A stretch of 64,000 nt of DNA, taken from contig ML133394.1 of NCBI GenBank assembly GCA_003864495.1, forward strand, positions 1 to 64,000, given 5' to 3'. Shown piece by piece: positions 25,001-40,000 of this stretch. Below the pieces are notes generated by a model that worked only from the letters and a program-made list of their open reading frames with translations, did no database searches and was not told the DNA's origin. Position numbers and translations under genes: made by a program. The DNA is from Nemopilema nomurai. Taxonomy: Eukaryota > Cnidaria > Scyphozoa > Rhizostomeae > Rhizostomatidae. Every line of letters starts with the position of its first letter. Position 1 is the first letter of the stretch.

Positions 25001-28000
25001 ACTTGTAAATACTGCATGAAAAATACAGGCTCGTTCTCTTTGCATCATATAGTACTTTCTACTTTATAACTTGCTCGAAAGCCTGATAAACTCGTACATC
25101 CTAGTTATTTTGTAGTTACATATCAAATTAGGAATGATGGGTGATAAATTGAGTCCTTTTGTAGATATAAATAGTGTCAATAATCTAGCACATAGCAGCT
25201 TAGACGGAAAACACATTAAAATACGCAAATTTGAACGTTCAGTTGAAGACAACTTGTAAAAGAGATGCGATGTTGCCGTAGATGTAAGAAGGAATATAGT
25301 GAAGACGCCCCCCCTGGCAGCGTTAAGGAGGCTGCAAAGCAGATGTGAAATAGCAAACAAAAAACAGAAGTAGTTTATTAATTAAACGTCGTGTCTAAAC
25401 AAAAAGTTTCGATTAGGCTGAGGAATGAATTGTTCGTAAAAACAAACAATTTAGAATGAGGGATTGACAGGTGCGTTAACACAACTACCAAACTGATCAT
25501 GGAATGTTTTGAGCAAAGAAATCTAAAGAAGTTCTGGCCAGGAGGCCTGCGTATAGTCAATTAACTTGTTTCCTTGCACATGAAAAAAGATAGACGTTCC
25601 CGTATTGATCAAGCAAGTTTTGGGTATTTGGGAAAATAAAAATGTCATCCAGTAATTTTTTCGACTGAAAATGGGAGCGGGTCTTGGAATTTCAGTTCAT
25701 AAAAAGCTAGCACCTGGTAAAGTTATTGCCATGTTTTGCAGCAAATTTACCGAAATTCGTTGCAAAAATTCAGATGGGCTGATTGAACGAATTGGCACAC
25801 CGATACCTGAACCTTTTTACAAACCAACAAAGATTTCGCCTAAATTCCCCAGAAAACCCCTCTTCTAAAGCTTCACATCTCAAAAATTTCATGAAAAATG
25901 ACGAAAACCTGCGAGAATTTCTCTTTTTTGCTCTAAAGAAATTGTACAATTATGGAAGTTTTTATCTAGTTAATTAGAGGAAGATGAAAATCATAGCAAT
26001 ACACTTTTGCACGATGAAAATTGAGTACAATTTTTATCGAAAGGGTAATTGAAAATAGCTGAAAAATATGAATCAGCCTTACGTTTCAATATTTCCTCCC
26101 TCGAAAACCGTTTGCACTGGCAAATAGCCGAGTTTTCTTGGCGGTCTGTTTCGGTATCGTCTTGACTTGAATTTGTTCCTGAGAAGCCGGACAAAATCAG
26201 CCATATCCTCGCCTGTCGTCGTCTGAAATTAAAGTACACAAAAATAGCTAGTACAGCAAGACACCAAAATGTTTCACAAACCACCGAAAAGTGCATTTAT
26301 TTTGCAAATATATTACAGATCGCAAAACACAAAGTCATCCAACAATGGACAAAAGGATATAAGAAGATTTTTCAAATGGAAACAAATGGAAGCATAAAAA
26401 ATTCCAAAGAATCGAGATAGATAATCTTGTGAGTTTCACGATGAAAAGGCAATAGAGAAGAGCTGCGCAATCAGAAAGTAGGACTGTCTTTTGAAAAGTC
26501 GGCATCATCAATGCACTCCATAAACAATGTGCCAAACATTTGGAGACTTGCACAGAGCTGTTCGCAGCAGAGCGGGAAAAGGAAAATTCTAAAATTGCAG
26601 GAATATATCGCTGGAAAATATCGTTTACCGCTAAACTGTATTGATGCATCGGGTGTGTAATACGATGTGATTTGGAGACCCTACCGGACCAGAAGCAACT
26701 CTAAAATCAAAGGGTAAAAATTAGCACGCGGGAATGATTTAATCGTGGCGAAAAAACTAACACCTCAAAAGAAGATTGCAGTTGGATAGTGAGCTATAGA
26801 CCTACCTACACACGAGCATTAAAACCTTCTTCAAGACTTTACTACAAATTTATATAGTTTAATAAAATATCGTAGGAAGAACGTCTGATTACGACTTTGG
26901 TTGCAGCTGAGATTATAAAAGGTGTGCTTGCATAATTCATGGGTTCTTTAAAGGGACATATAATTGCCTATGTACTCATAAGTAAGATACGACTTAATCA
27001 CCAACTTCCATTTCAGTTCATTCTTAACAAATTAGCTAGAAAAAGAGCACCACGAAAGAAAACGAAAGATAGAACTCTTAAAAAACAAACCTGACACATG
27101 TCATAATTGAAACATTTTAGGCAGCGATATCTGAATCCGACAATTGGATATTCTTTGCAAATGTTACACTTCGCTTCATGTTTAGCTGCAAAAAATGAGT
27201 TAGATCATCACTCGAAAAGGCAAGTAGTTTTTTCCTCGGTTTGCAAATACAAATTTTGATGCAAATTCGCAGTCAAATGGCCACATTAAAGGCATAAACA
27301 TAACAAGCAAATAATACGATGAAGACATTCTGATGCAGTACATAATTTGACGAACACTTGCGGGTCTATGGACATTGCAATTCACTGACAATGTGAACAG
27401 AGAACAGAAAATGCATGTCGTCAGAGGTATCCGAGTAAAATACCTGTTTCCGCTGCAGCCAAACGATGCAGAACTGGCATCCATACCAAAGACTGGGGCT
27501 CGTGGGACACCCAACCAAGAAAGTTGGTGACTTCAATATGAAGAGGGGCTTTAGCCTGAAAAGTCGATCAACATTAAATTACTATTGCTTTGCTTCGGAA
27601 TATAGACGCTAGATAAAAGGCATGATAAAACACGCGTAGCAAGATTATTGGTTTGACATGAAACGCACCATTTCAAAACAGCTTCTAACACTTGGCTCGA
27701 TATTGCTGCCTCCGAACGCTGCAATTTCACCAAGTTGTCGAGGAATCTAAGAACAAGCAAAAAGACGTTTTAAAAGCTCATTACATAATTTCAAGCTCTC
27801 AAAAAACTAATTCGCGCAGTTCGAGCCATCCTGAACTTTCACATGATAAAAAAATTTCGAGCGACCAAAGTCAATTTTGAAATTATGGAGGAATGTTCGT
27901 CATCTAATTGTTTTCTATGTTTAAGGCTAGAATTTGTAGACAAAACGTTTTCCTAAAGCATTTTCCTGGCGTTTATTTCTTCATTTGCAATACAATAGTA

Positions 28001-31000
28001 CAATACCTGAAGTCCATAACAGACCATATCTACATTATGCAGAAACAAAATACAGATCTCATATAAGATTATCAACCACCTTGGCAATCTAAACGCAACT
28101 CAAATAAACTTGAGAAATTAATAACGAAATGGCAAACCTGGACACAATCGTGCAATAGAAGACCAAGTCGCTTCTGATCTAGCTGCCCCTGCTTATTGGC
28201 AACTAACGAGAACAGATCTAGGTGAAAATAGAAAGTATTTACGCTGTGTTTTCATGTTGGGCAGAATATTTAAAAAGAGACAACGCTATTTTAAAGGAAG
28301 TGATACCAGCAGACAGAAGGAATGCAGCTTATCGTAAAGCAGAAAGCGAGGAACAAGACTCCAACAGTAATTTGTTAAGCAACTAACTTATTTGCTAGGT
28401 TACTCCGCATATACAATAAAATTTCGAAATAGCATGTGGCAGAGAATGTGAAACGAATATAAAAGGTCCTAACACTAACACTTCACTGGCCACAAATGTC
28501 CTATCATGGGAACCTCTGATTTACTCCTCGGTAGAACCATGCGGAGGAGCAAAGGGAGGACCATGCGTAGGAGCAAAGGGAGGACCATGTGGAGGAGCAA
28601 AGGGAGGAGCAAAGGGAGGAGCCTGCATGCATGGTTCTCACAGCCTACTTACATTTCCACTTTTCCTCAAGCGAGCCTCTGCACAGCAAAATCAAGCCAG
28701 TTTTCAAAGACAGCGTTCTGAGCTTTCCGTATCTGACACTGAAACAAAGCAAACGAAAACAAATTATGAAGCGAGACGAAAAGGTACAGAACATTGATTA
28801 GGTATAGAGGGGGGATGATGAAAATTAACTGACGTAAGCTGTCATAAGTAGGCGGAAATGAGCTGCTTAAGAGAAAATGAAGATAAATATGAAATAAGAA
28901 GCATGTATAAATGTTTAGAGCCGTGAGAGAATTAGGCGGTTTATTAATTAAAAACGAACTATACAATAGAGATTACAGAAACAACATGCAGTGTTTGATT
29001 TGCAAGAAGATCTGCGAATCGCAACGGACAGAAAGAGAGCAGCATGTTTAAAAATCAAAAATGACTGCAATTCTCTCCACCGGTCATAACACAGAAACGA
29101 GACACAGAGATGAAGCCGACTGTACCTGTCGAAGACATTGAGCAGCCAGTTGAGAACGAGGTCGACGCATTGGGCAATGTTTATGCTTTCCTTGTGCTCG
29201 GCCTTTTCGAAGGCAGCGACCAGGACGGTGATGATCTGCAGCACGTCAACAAGGGCGTCAATGTCGCCGAGGACAGACCTGGCCTCTTGGATGTCGAAGG
29301 CGTGCTTCATGGCGTCTATGGTTACCAGGTCCACTGGAGACAACAACAACAACATTGGGATCAGAACAATCGGGAGGGCGGCAGTATAAAGGTTATGTAA
29401 CAAGCTATTGGAAGGTTTTGTAATAAAGCCAAAAGACCGCCATCGTATAGAGGGTATACTCGGTAAAAAAAGGGGGGAGAGGGAGGGAAAGACGAATTAC
29501 CTGCCGGAAAGAGCATTGAAATAAGGTCCAAAGGGGGGTAACCAAAACGGGGGGATACAAAGTAAACACAAACCGCGTTACATGGCCAACAAATTGTACG
29601 TAAGGAGAACGGGCAACATTATTTTGCATTAAACAATTACAGTCATGCCGAACTAAAAGGGCAAGATGGCCATGACAAACAGTGTATGCGTAGAGCAGGG
29701 ATCAGCCATTGGCAGCCGACAGATGTTTAAGAACAGAACTAAAAAACATACAGCAGCAGGCTTTTTGGACGCATCTCAGTTTCATGGCAGTTCTGTACGC
29801 AGCAAATTTCACATCGTTCAGATCAGCTAAAACAACAATGACGATTATGATCAATTTGAATCAGCAGTACAATAGGTGCTAAAAATCACCGATTGATCAG
29901 AGAGCTACACCTTACAATGCAAAGTTAACAAAAAAGTCGCTAGAGCTTGAAAAACTGAGCTACAATTTCCAAATGAGGAGGCACTAAGATACTGGCACTC
30001 TATGCTGGTTGCAAATGGAAAAAAACGAGGGATATTTGCCGACTTACAGAGAGTTCGATAAACCGCACTCATCTTTGGATGATCCCATTGAGTCGTCTTT
30101 GTATCATGGCTGCAAGGAACCGGAGAGAAAGTTAAGAGCGTGGTGCGCAAAAATTACCTTATAATTACGGTTGCAAGTTAGTGAATAAAGCAAGGGTATG
30201 GGGGCGTAGTCACGTCAGGTTGAAATGACCTAACAAGTGACGGGTTGAGAGTATCAGCTACTTAAACATAGTCAGGCGATTGCAATAACCTTTGGATACA
30301 GGCTTTTGGCTACTTGAAAGAGACTCAAGGAAAGGAGACTTGTTCAAGTCAAGAATCGCAGTTGGCATAAAGAACGACTGCATTTTTACAGCAGAAATAA
30401 ACTAGAGACAAGTGAAGGTGGATAGCAGCCTCTAAAACCATATCCATTATCTGCACTGGGGAAACTTTTCAGCTTAGGTGCCATTTCAAACTGTGGGGTT
30501 TCTAGTAATTATCACCCTCAAATATTCATAAAACTATAAAGGTATCAAGTGTATAAAAAGTAATTAAATGCCGCAAAACAAATTTTTATTCAGGTGGAAG
30601 AAATAATTCGTTTAAAATTTGGGGTATATCCACAATTAAAGAATTGCATTAAAATGAAAATTTTGCATTGGATTGAAAATCCAAATACTTACTTTATATA
30701 ATAAGGAACCTTGTTAACAGCCACTGATCTTTCCCAAGGCGCATTGACGCTTCCTGCAGAGAGGAGGAAAGGCTGTAGATAGAAGCTACGTTTATCGACC
30801 GGCAAATACGGAAACAATAATGCAAGCATGCCCATTTCGTCCTTCCAAGCCAAAGCTTTGAAACGATAAACGGGTTGCGTATAGTAGAACGCAAGCCTTT
30901 ATACAGTTCAGGAAACAAGGGGGGATGCATAGCTGCTTCGCAAGCGTTTCAGATCTGGAGGTCCACGCAATACCTGGGAATGCTATGGTTGCAATGATTT

Positions 31001-34000
31001 ATTGATTTGGAAGCCAGAGTCATAAAAACAACACGCGGAGTGACAATGAGGTCACGCAACAAAAAGGATCGTAATCGATACCGTCTTCGATAAGTTATGA
31101 TACTGTCCTCAAAAAACGAAATGCCAATATATTATATACCCACAATGGCCTGCTCTAGTTGTATGCGGAGGACGAATAAATAAAAAAAACGCGATCCTGA
31201 CTTTGCAATGCCTTATTGTTGGCAAATAGGCGTATTCTGTGTAACCTTTTGACTAAGATTGGTTTGGTTCTCCCCCAATTACCAGAAAACCGATCATTGC
31301 TATTGAACGTTTTCTAATTTACACAGAAATGTAGAAATAGAGCTTGACGGCGAAAGAGTTTTGTCTACTTTTAGCTATAAACTTACAATTATTTATGTTA
31401 GATCGCTAAGCTTTAGCGCCGAGTAGACAAAACAGTGATTGTTTGAATAAACTAAAATGGTCAAGAGAAGTGTTGCTTTGATATGCAAACAGAGCCCCCG
31501 GGATCATTACAGTATTCTTGAATGGGTCCAGCAACAAGGCTTTAATGCCAAAGTAATAAACATTTCACAATGGCTTTGAAAAATCTCCCAAGGTCAATGA
31601 CGAGTGATTAATACAATCTATACTTTGGTATTTCTGTATCGCGAATTCGTTTTTGATAGATGATGCGGATAATAGGATAAAGCAAGAAAGCCTGCAATAT
31701 TCAGTTGAGGTAATACCGCGAGATTCAGTTTCTGACACCCACTATAATCGAAGTTTATTTTAAAAGAGAAGTCGCACGAGAAAACAAAGGCAATTCCCAA
31801 ATGACCTTCTTCTACTTAATTGAAAGATGATGTCTTAAGCACTTAAAAAGAAGCTTGAATAGACATTCGACAAAATATGATTGGTTAATGGTAAAAAACA
31901 ATAGCGAAGAAAGCTTGCCGGAACATATTGAGGACAAATTTGTGGTATTGAGCACAGAACAGTTTGCCGAAACCAATTACGAGGGGTGAATTTTCTTAAG
32001 CGATGATTTTATTTTTTCTTCATCAAATTATGCCACGTGCAATTACACCCGCGGGTCCCCTCGAAAATGCTCCTTCGCAACACGTCAGTGATGCGTTTAT
32101 TTGATGCGAAAGGAAGAGACGACAAGTACACGAAGCCCTACCTGCCAATTCCCCAGAACCATGAATATCGTAATCGGACAGCAGCTCTTGAATGGTTCGC
32201 TGCCGCTCAACGCAGCCAATGTGAAGCTGGTTCCATCGTCGGTGCAGCTGGTCAATTCCGCTCTCAAGGGCGCTCGAAAGGACCACACAGTGGAACTGGC
32301 GCAATTCTTTCGCGGACCCATCCATGTTGTCAAACAGTCCCTCGAGGCCAGACAAGTGTTCCAAGAAGCTCTGCGTGCAACAAACATCACTGTCAATGAA
32401 ACTGTCACGTGCAATCTTACGGTTATGGGAATGGAAGAAGAGGCATTGTGATGCAGGGGGATTCTTCGTAATTCTCGGTCTATTTAGAGCCACCGTCAGC
32501 ATCGGCATCCCGATTTGTGATCAATCGTGAACGTCTTTTGAATGAGCATGTTCATCTAAATATAATCCCTTCTATATCAAACCCCTCATAATCTCGCCAA
32601 GAATAACACCCACTTCAGCATTCAGTTTCTCCAATAGGCCTTCTTCTTTGCTAGCATCACAAACAACATCCAGTGAACAAGAACTGAAAGCTGAAAGACC
32701 CTATGCAGATCAACATACCCCAGTTCGAATCGGTTGATCATTGCATGCAATTTCGTCACAGTACCCTAAATACTGCAAGCTAAACAAACAATTCTCCACC
32801 AACCTTGACTTCGTCCAACTGGTCCTGCAGCGAGTCTGTATTCTCAACTGGCGGCCACGTGGATCGAATCTTCTCGGCTTTGGTCAAATGCATGTTGACC
32901 TCGTCTATCTGGGCTGTCAGTGTATGCATCAGCTACAAAAGCAACAAGCATCATTGCATTACAACTACATTACAGCTACATTATAGCTACATTACAACTA
33001 CAACCACTTTCCTTTGTTGATGTTACCAGTACGTTAGTGTCGCCTTTAACAAGCGCTTTTGTAAAAGGTGTGCGGAGTGCATGAATGAAATTAAATGAAA
33101 TAGCAGTACATAAACACTTGTTTATAGGTGTGCATGGCTTCGTAAGTACTCCATACGCAGACTCACCGCCAATTGTTGACAAAGCCCATAGCTTATTGTT
33201 GGCTTGCCTTTAAAGCAGCAAGTTTCGGCAAATCTCAACCTACATTTCAACACCAGCTGAATGCTTGCATAGACAAGTAACTTACATGGAGAACTTCATC
33301 TAGAATCTTTTGCCACTCTTCTGACTTGTGAATCAACTGTTTCCACTGCTCCTCTACATGTGACAGCTGCCTTCGCAGGTTTTCGATAACCCTTAGCAAC
33401 AATGTCGCGTTGCTATCTCTCCGGCCTTCTTCTGATGTACCTTCATGCTTGCTCAGGAACAGCTTGCCCTGCTGCAGTGCCTGCTCAATAATCAGCCGCC
33501 TCACATTCAATTTGCCTTTGAACGCCTGCAATAAGAACAGTACCAATGCAACAAAAGAACTTCATCTATTTCTAACAAATAAAATCCACCACGTTATTCC
33601 AGAGAAACCGATCCGAACAAGGTTTTACATTTCACTGTCATTTTACATCATATTTTATTTCTCAAAGATACGAATTTGAAACCTGGCTCTTCGCATTCAC
33701 TTAAGAGCTGCTTCTTCCAGACGTTAGATTTCAAAAAATCTTTCTTCTTTTTTCCCCTTATGTTCACAAGAAGTTTGCAGGTGATATAAGTCAACAACTG
33801 CAATCAACGGTTTTGAATCAAATTAAAGTTAATGCTTGTAGTCGCACGGATGACGTAAACACGGGAGCAGTTTCATAGAGAAGAATTTCCTTATTACGGA
33901 TGAGCAAATGGATCATCGCTGGCTTTAGTTCACATACGCCCCAAATACGGGCGGGGCTAGGTCAGCCTTCGCCTGAAGGAAAAATGGAATAAATTGAGAT

Positions 34001-37000
34001 GTGCAATAGGGCGGTTCTCCTTTAGACGATTTTGAAGACGACCATAAAAAACTACGCAATTACACATGCGCACTAGGTGTATCGTCCGACGAAGAAAAGT
34101 CTGGATAAACAGTAGAACTGGGTTCAACTTTATATCGGACTCTTGACACAAGGTTCCATTGAAAAAGGGAGCTTCTTATGTTTTTTTGACATCCGGCCGC
34201 CATTGCGTTGGATTCTGTTCGTGATGTCCGCTTGATCGTCATAGTTTTCGCGGGAAAATCAAGACGATCGAAGAAACGCATCAGTAGTTGACGATCGTAA
34301 AGTAGAAATCGTCATGTGGAGATCCGCCTATAAGACGGGGGTCAGCACATACCTGGTGGTTATCGTTCTGCTGCTGCACCGTCTCCGCGTCCCCTCCAAT
34401 TGGCTTCTGTGACGTCAGTTCCTGATCGGCTCTGACCAGCCAATCGACGATTTCCTGCATGTCAAGCAGCAGCTGGCGCCACTCTCCTGTGCCATCGCTG
34501 ACTCTGCGGAGGAATCGAATCGTAAGTGAAACAGCTTCGTTTTCTTAGGTGAAGGGATAAAGAGAAACAAGATGGCAAGGGTATATAAAGATGGCAAAAC
34601 AGCTGCTACTGCAGAACTATTGCCGTTATATGCAAGGGTAGCCATTTTTGTTTTACGGAGATCAAAGCTTTTTGCAGGTGTTCGGTGTACAGTTCAATCC
34701 GCATTTCACAACAACCTCGACCAAAGCCATCTAGCCAGCTTCAAAGTGATGCCATTAGAAGGAAGTAGTGTTAATAAGTCCAGAATTTTTAACTTCTCCA
34801 TTTGTCTTGGCGATAATTCATTGCCATAAATTGAAATACGCTGGCGTGGCGCAACCGAGGAACAAGGCGGGCTACCTGTCTCGTATGTCGACCACTCGCA
34901 CCCCAAGACTGTTCCAGCGGTCATTCATGTCGTCCAGCTTCGACTGCAGCGCCGTCAACACCTCCCCCGGCTCCAAATCGGCGATGATGTTTTGTCCGGT
35001 TTCGTTCAGGGTGGAGAACATCGACTGGTGCTCGCTGATGTCCTCTTCCAATTGCTACGAAGAAATTTCAATTACAAAAAATCTGGAAACAAGGATCTTG
35101 TTTGAAGAAAGAAAAAGCAAAATGATTATCCAAGGCACATTGTAAAAGGACCCGCGCAGGTTAAAGACAAAATAACAAAGTGAGACCAAAATTTCTGCAG
35201 TGCCGGGAATTCGTGCAAATTCGTTGAAGGTCAAATCTTTTCTCACCCAAATGCAGTTGCGAATATCAGAATCGTTAAACTGGAAAGCAGCTTTAAAATG
35301 CCAACTGGAGCGCAAGCCTCTACACAGATTTTGTAGAAAAAGCAAGCCCTCTCTATATTAAATCTATTCGTCAAAGAAGGGGAATTTTGACGCTCGATAA
35401 AAATAGAAAAACAATCGAACAGAGTAGGCACAGTATGCGCTAAGAAAAACCTTCTTTTTTATTGCATGATATAGGGCAGACTCTGTAAGTTGGCGATGAG
35501 CTAAGGAAAGAGGGCGCCCATTTTCTCCACAAAGTAGTTACAAAACTATTTTGCATCACACATGAGAGAAAAGCCCTAGGCAGTGACGCACGAAATTCTC
35601 TCCAAAGAAGATTTCCAATTAACCGTTTGGTGATTAAAACCATAGACGGCGTCGGCATCCCGTAAAAACTGCTCGCACTTGTACGTGGAGACTGCGATAT
35701 CCAAGTTTTGAGGTTTGTTTCCAAGCAAAAAAGGGCTTCAAGGAAACTTAGAATCAGAAATAAATAAGATCTTAAACGTTCTAGAAGACACAGGGCTCGG
35801 GAAGAAAAGAATGGTTGAAAGTGATTTTGGAGAGTTAAAAAGAGTTTCATCAACAGAATCGATTCTGAACACCTCTAGCTGACAATTATCTGAAATATTG
35901 GATAGGGAAGAAGACAATGACCTTGCAAGGAGATTAAGCCAAAAATAGAGAGGACAATGCAGCCATGGCAAAATCAGAATGCAAATACCGAAAAGGAAGA
36001 AGAAACTTACCGCGAGTTCCTTATGCAGTTCATCCATTTCTATTTGTTCCTCGGTTTGACTTGCCTCCACGATGGAATCGAGGTCAGCTACCTTCGATTC
36101 GGCCGAGCTCAGCCACGTGAGGGCGGTGATCATGTTCTTGTGGAAGAGGAGCAAGCGATCAAGCGATTCTTGCAGGCTGGTTTGTCTATTTGATGAACTG
36201 TGGGTTTGAAGGAAGAACAATTCTTAATTCCATCCATAATTGCAATATATACGTTAAATATCAATGACGTTCTCCTTTCTGGAGTTTCCATGTCCACAAA
36301 ACAAAAATAGGATGCGAAAAATCACGTCCCCTATCAAATTTAGAGTAAAGAAAAGGTCTGGTGTCCACTGGCCTAAAATGCCCGGAGTCTACACGCGCCT
36401 CCCCATGAACACCAAGATCAGTTGGTTCACAAGACAAGACCGAAACTGCGCATGCTTCATTCTGCATGTACCTTGAGCCGCGCAATTTCACCGCTTGATG
36501 GAAAAGGGAAATACTTGAGGTGAAACAGTAACCCTCCTTTACAAATTTTGGAGATGAAAGAATTCATGGTTGAAACCTGTGGATAACAACAAATTACTCT
36601 GCTCTTAAAACCTTTGCAGAAGATTACAACCTCATGGAAACAAAAGATTTGTATAGTCCCAGAGTATTCTCCGACGGTATTGTCCCGGCCATAGTACGCG
36701 ACCACGAAAAAACAACAAGTGGTCAGGGGAAGTTCGAGGAACAGCGCCACATTTTACGCATGCCAAGTTTACTATGTCAAACAAGTTGCATCCAAAAAGA
36801 AAGTTAAATTAAAATTTTTGAGAAGAAATCATTCCAAGGCACTACTTAAAAGACTGTGTTGAAGTCCAAAGATGGGTGGGGCATCAGAAATCTACAAGAG
36901 GTATGCGAGGAAGCTCGACTCTGAATCAGATAAACCGCAACAGAGGACAAGATTATGGTGCCCTACAAAAGATTAGGCACCATAAATATCATCGACTGGA

Positions 37001-40000
37001 CAAGAAAACATAAATCCTAAGAAATGGACAAGAAAACATAAAATTTTAATTACGGAGCTATGTGCATTGGTCACAACAAACTAAACAATAATAACCGCAA
37101 ACTGTGAGAAGGACCTTAGAAAACAGCAGTGGAATTCAACTGCAAAGAAAACAAAAATGAAGAGAGATCGGTAACTTTGCTTTTAAAATTATGATGGGAG
37201 TTTCATTTTTCAATCATGCCATGACCAGAAAATTACATTAGCAAAATAATGCAATAATATGCGTAATCGAATAGAAATATCAATAAAATTTTTGCTGAAT
37301 TTCCGACCAAAGAAGCCTGTTTTTGTGCTTCGATACAGATAAATAACAAGCATTATAACACCCATGAAAAGACCTTGGACCACAACGTTCCTACAAAATA
37401 CTGGCACAAAGTTGAACTTCTGAGCTAATGATGGCCCATCTGGGACAGTAAAATGACATTACTATTTGAGTCCTCTCTGATCACTTGGTGAGAGGGAGTC
37501 GTGTAAATTTATGTTCACCTCTTGCGAATCAATGCTGGGTTTTGTAAATGGAAAAGGGAAACAACGTTCTAGCTTCGCTTCGCATCATTTAATCACCGAA
37601 TACGCATATCGTTCCTCAGGGCGGCAAAAGCGTTCTTAAAAAAGAGTACTGTTAGAAAAATAAAGTAACAAAGTGACAAACATAAATTTGAAATAAAAAG
37701 ATGAGAAACAAAACATATGATAAACAAATTTTAAATAATAATGGTGATGGTGTTGCTGCTGTTGTCGTTGTTGTTGCTATGGCCTAAAACCAGTCGCTAT
37801 TAGCAACGTCTTCCGGGAAACAAGCCTGTCTGTTAACAATGGCAGATTCTCTTCTCCCGCGGATGATTTGTGGTCGGATCCTGTGATTTCTTTTAACAAA
37901 TCCCGTCAACAAATAATTAAACATGCATCCTTACATAGAATTGCTTATTATTAGATGCTATGGTTTCCATTGCTACATCTAGACTTCATAGCAGAGCGAG
38001 TTTTGGAGATTCGCTCAAAGCAAAGCGGTCTAGTTCGGTCAAACATGGACTCCAATGCCCGAGACTGCTTTATTTTTATGCTGAAATACTAGCCAGCTCG
38101 TCCACTCACTATATACAATAGTGCACATGTTTATTGATCGTTGGTTGAAATAGTCGAAATATTTTTAATCTTCACCGGAAGTTTACGGGCGAAAATAGAA
38201 TGTTTTTGAATATGATATCGGAAACCATATATTGAGGGGTATTTGGAGAACAAATACACCAGTGTCTCTGAAAGACCAGGTTTAATTTATAGACACAATT
38301 TAACACGCTTTTCATGGGCATTTAGAGAAGTCAAACTGAAAACCTGAGAAACGAGACACTTCAGAAGGCATAAACGGGAAACTCTCACATGGTGAGGCAG
38401 TTTAGAAAGTGGGAAATGCACATCAACCGAGGAAAAGGGTCTTTCCGAATCAACCGGGACATGTCACCAACGATTCTCTGCTGGCCACAAAGTATAATTC
38501 ACAGGCTTACTGTCACAGGGGTGGTGGGAGAAGACACTGTCAATCCAAACCGCAAAATTTCTAGTAACCTGTCGAAATCAGACGAAGAAGATTCTTTGGC
38601 TTAACACGAATGATATTCGAACGAAGGCAGGGATAGATTTCAGTACTTGCATGCGTTTGGTGAATCCCCGAGAAAGATGACACCAGCGGTAATAATCCCA
38701 GATCATAGGAATAGGTTAAAAATAATCTACGCTAGGAACTATGTTTTCCACAAATTGCCCCGATCACGAACCATTATGAATTGTGCAGAAATCCTAACAG
38801 TCACCTTGCTATTTTTACGAGTATCGCCATTTGCGGAACACGAACTGCTGGCTTTCCACAGAAGAGCAGTTGGACAGACATTGGATCGTTTCCAAAATTA
38901 CGAGACGCTTCGGAGAAACGCACGTATAAAAGTCTTTAGTAGTATTTAAAGTCAGAGTCCTAAAAAGTGAGTATCAACATTTTCAAAAACGTAACAAAAC
39001 CACGCACTTTGAAAAAAGTTTCAGTATTTGCCCCAATTTTTTATGTTCAAAACAAAACATATTGCTCAAACAGTAAAAACCAGAAATCGTAACAATCAAT
39101 ATGGAGGGGCGCAAATACAAACCTGCACTTAGAGCCACGAGGGGTAATTAATTTTCCAAGCTGCATCGGATTTCTAGCTCCGCAAAACAAAACTGTCAAG
39201 AGCACTACTGCCGGCAAGGATAATTATATTCGCGCGTTTTCGACAATCAAATTCGTAGCCATGATTTAGATGGCATGATATAATGATCTTAGCTCGGACT
39301 TTAAAAAGTTAATCTCTGGAAATGGGTTTAGCTTTAGGGAATAAAATTGCTTGAGGTATTCTGATCGAAATCCTCATTATGAACGGGATGTCAATGCCAT
39401 TTCTTAAATCCTTTTTGCAATTAAAAAAGCTTTGTTGGACAATGAAGCAATTCAAGGCAATAAGAAAACGCTGCGGGGCATGTCTTGAGCAAATTTAAGA
39501 CAAAATAACATTTTAAAAGGGCAACAAATTGACGAGGAATTGACAAATTCAGATCTAGGTTCTAAAACAACTGAATCGAATTTGCCTTTGTCAAGGCTTC
39601 AGAAAGTCCTCGTCTGTGAAAGTCAATAAATTTGTTGCTTTCTCGTGAAACAGTAATATATGTTTGCTACCGTGGCTTGCATGTTCAAATACTTTACTTA
39701 TAGAATATTTGTAAAAAACATTCATTTTTCATGATCCCCTATGATAAAAATTCGAAAGATCAGTTATCAGAGTTAAATTTTTATCAAATGTGTACGAGAC
39801 AGGCAAGAATCTGTGGTTTTGTCTAGGGGTTTCATATGATTGAAGTCACAATTAAAAGCCCCGAATATCTTACAAAATACAATCGCACACACACTTAAGC
39901 ACTCGGTCAATTGAAGCTTAAAGAAATAATCAGACCTGTTATTAAGAGTTTGCGACAGAACAAAACCAAAAACATTTGCTTGCGATAATAAAATGCTGTG

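Noticed and set aside
29110..29400. Plus-strand 96-residue frame
   Set aside because: Antisense shadow of the EF-hand-region exon 29126-29333.
32037..32451. Several overlapping plus-strand frames
   Set aside because: Antisense shadows of the real spectrin exon 32142-32370.
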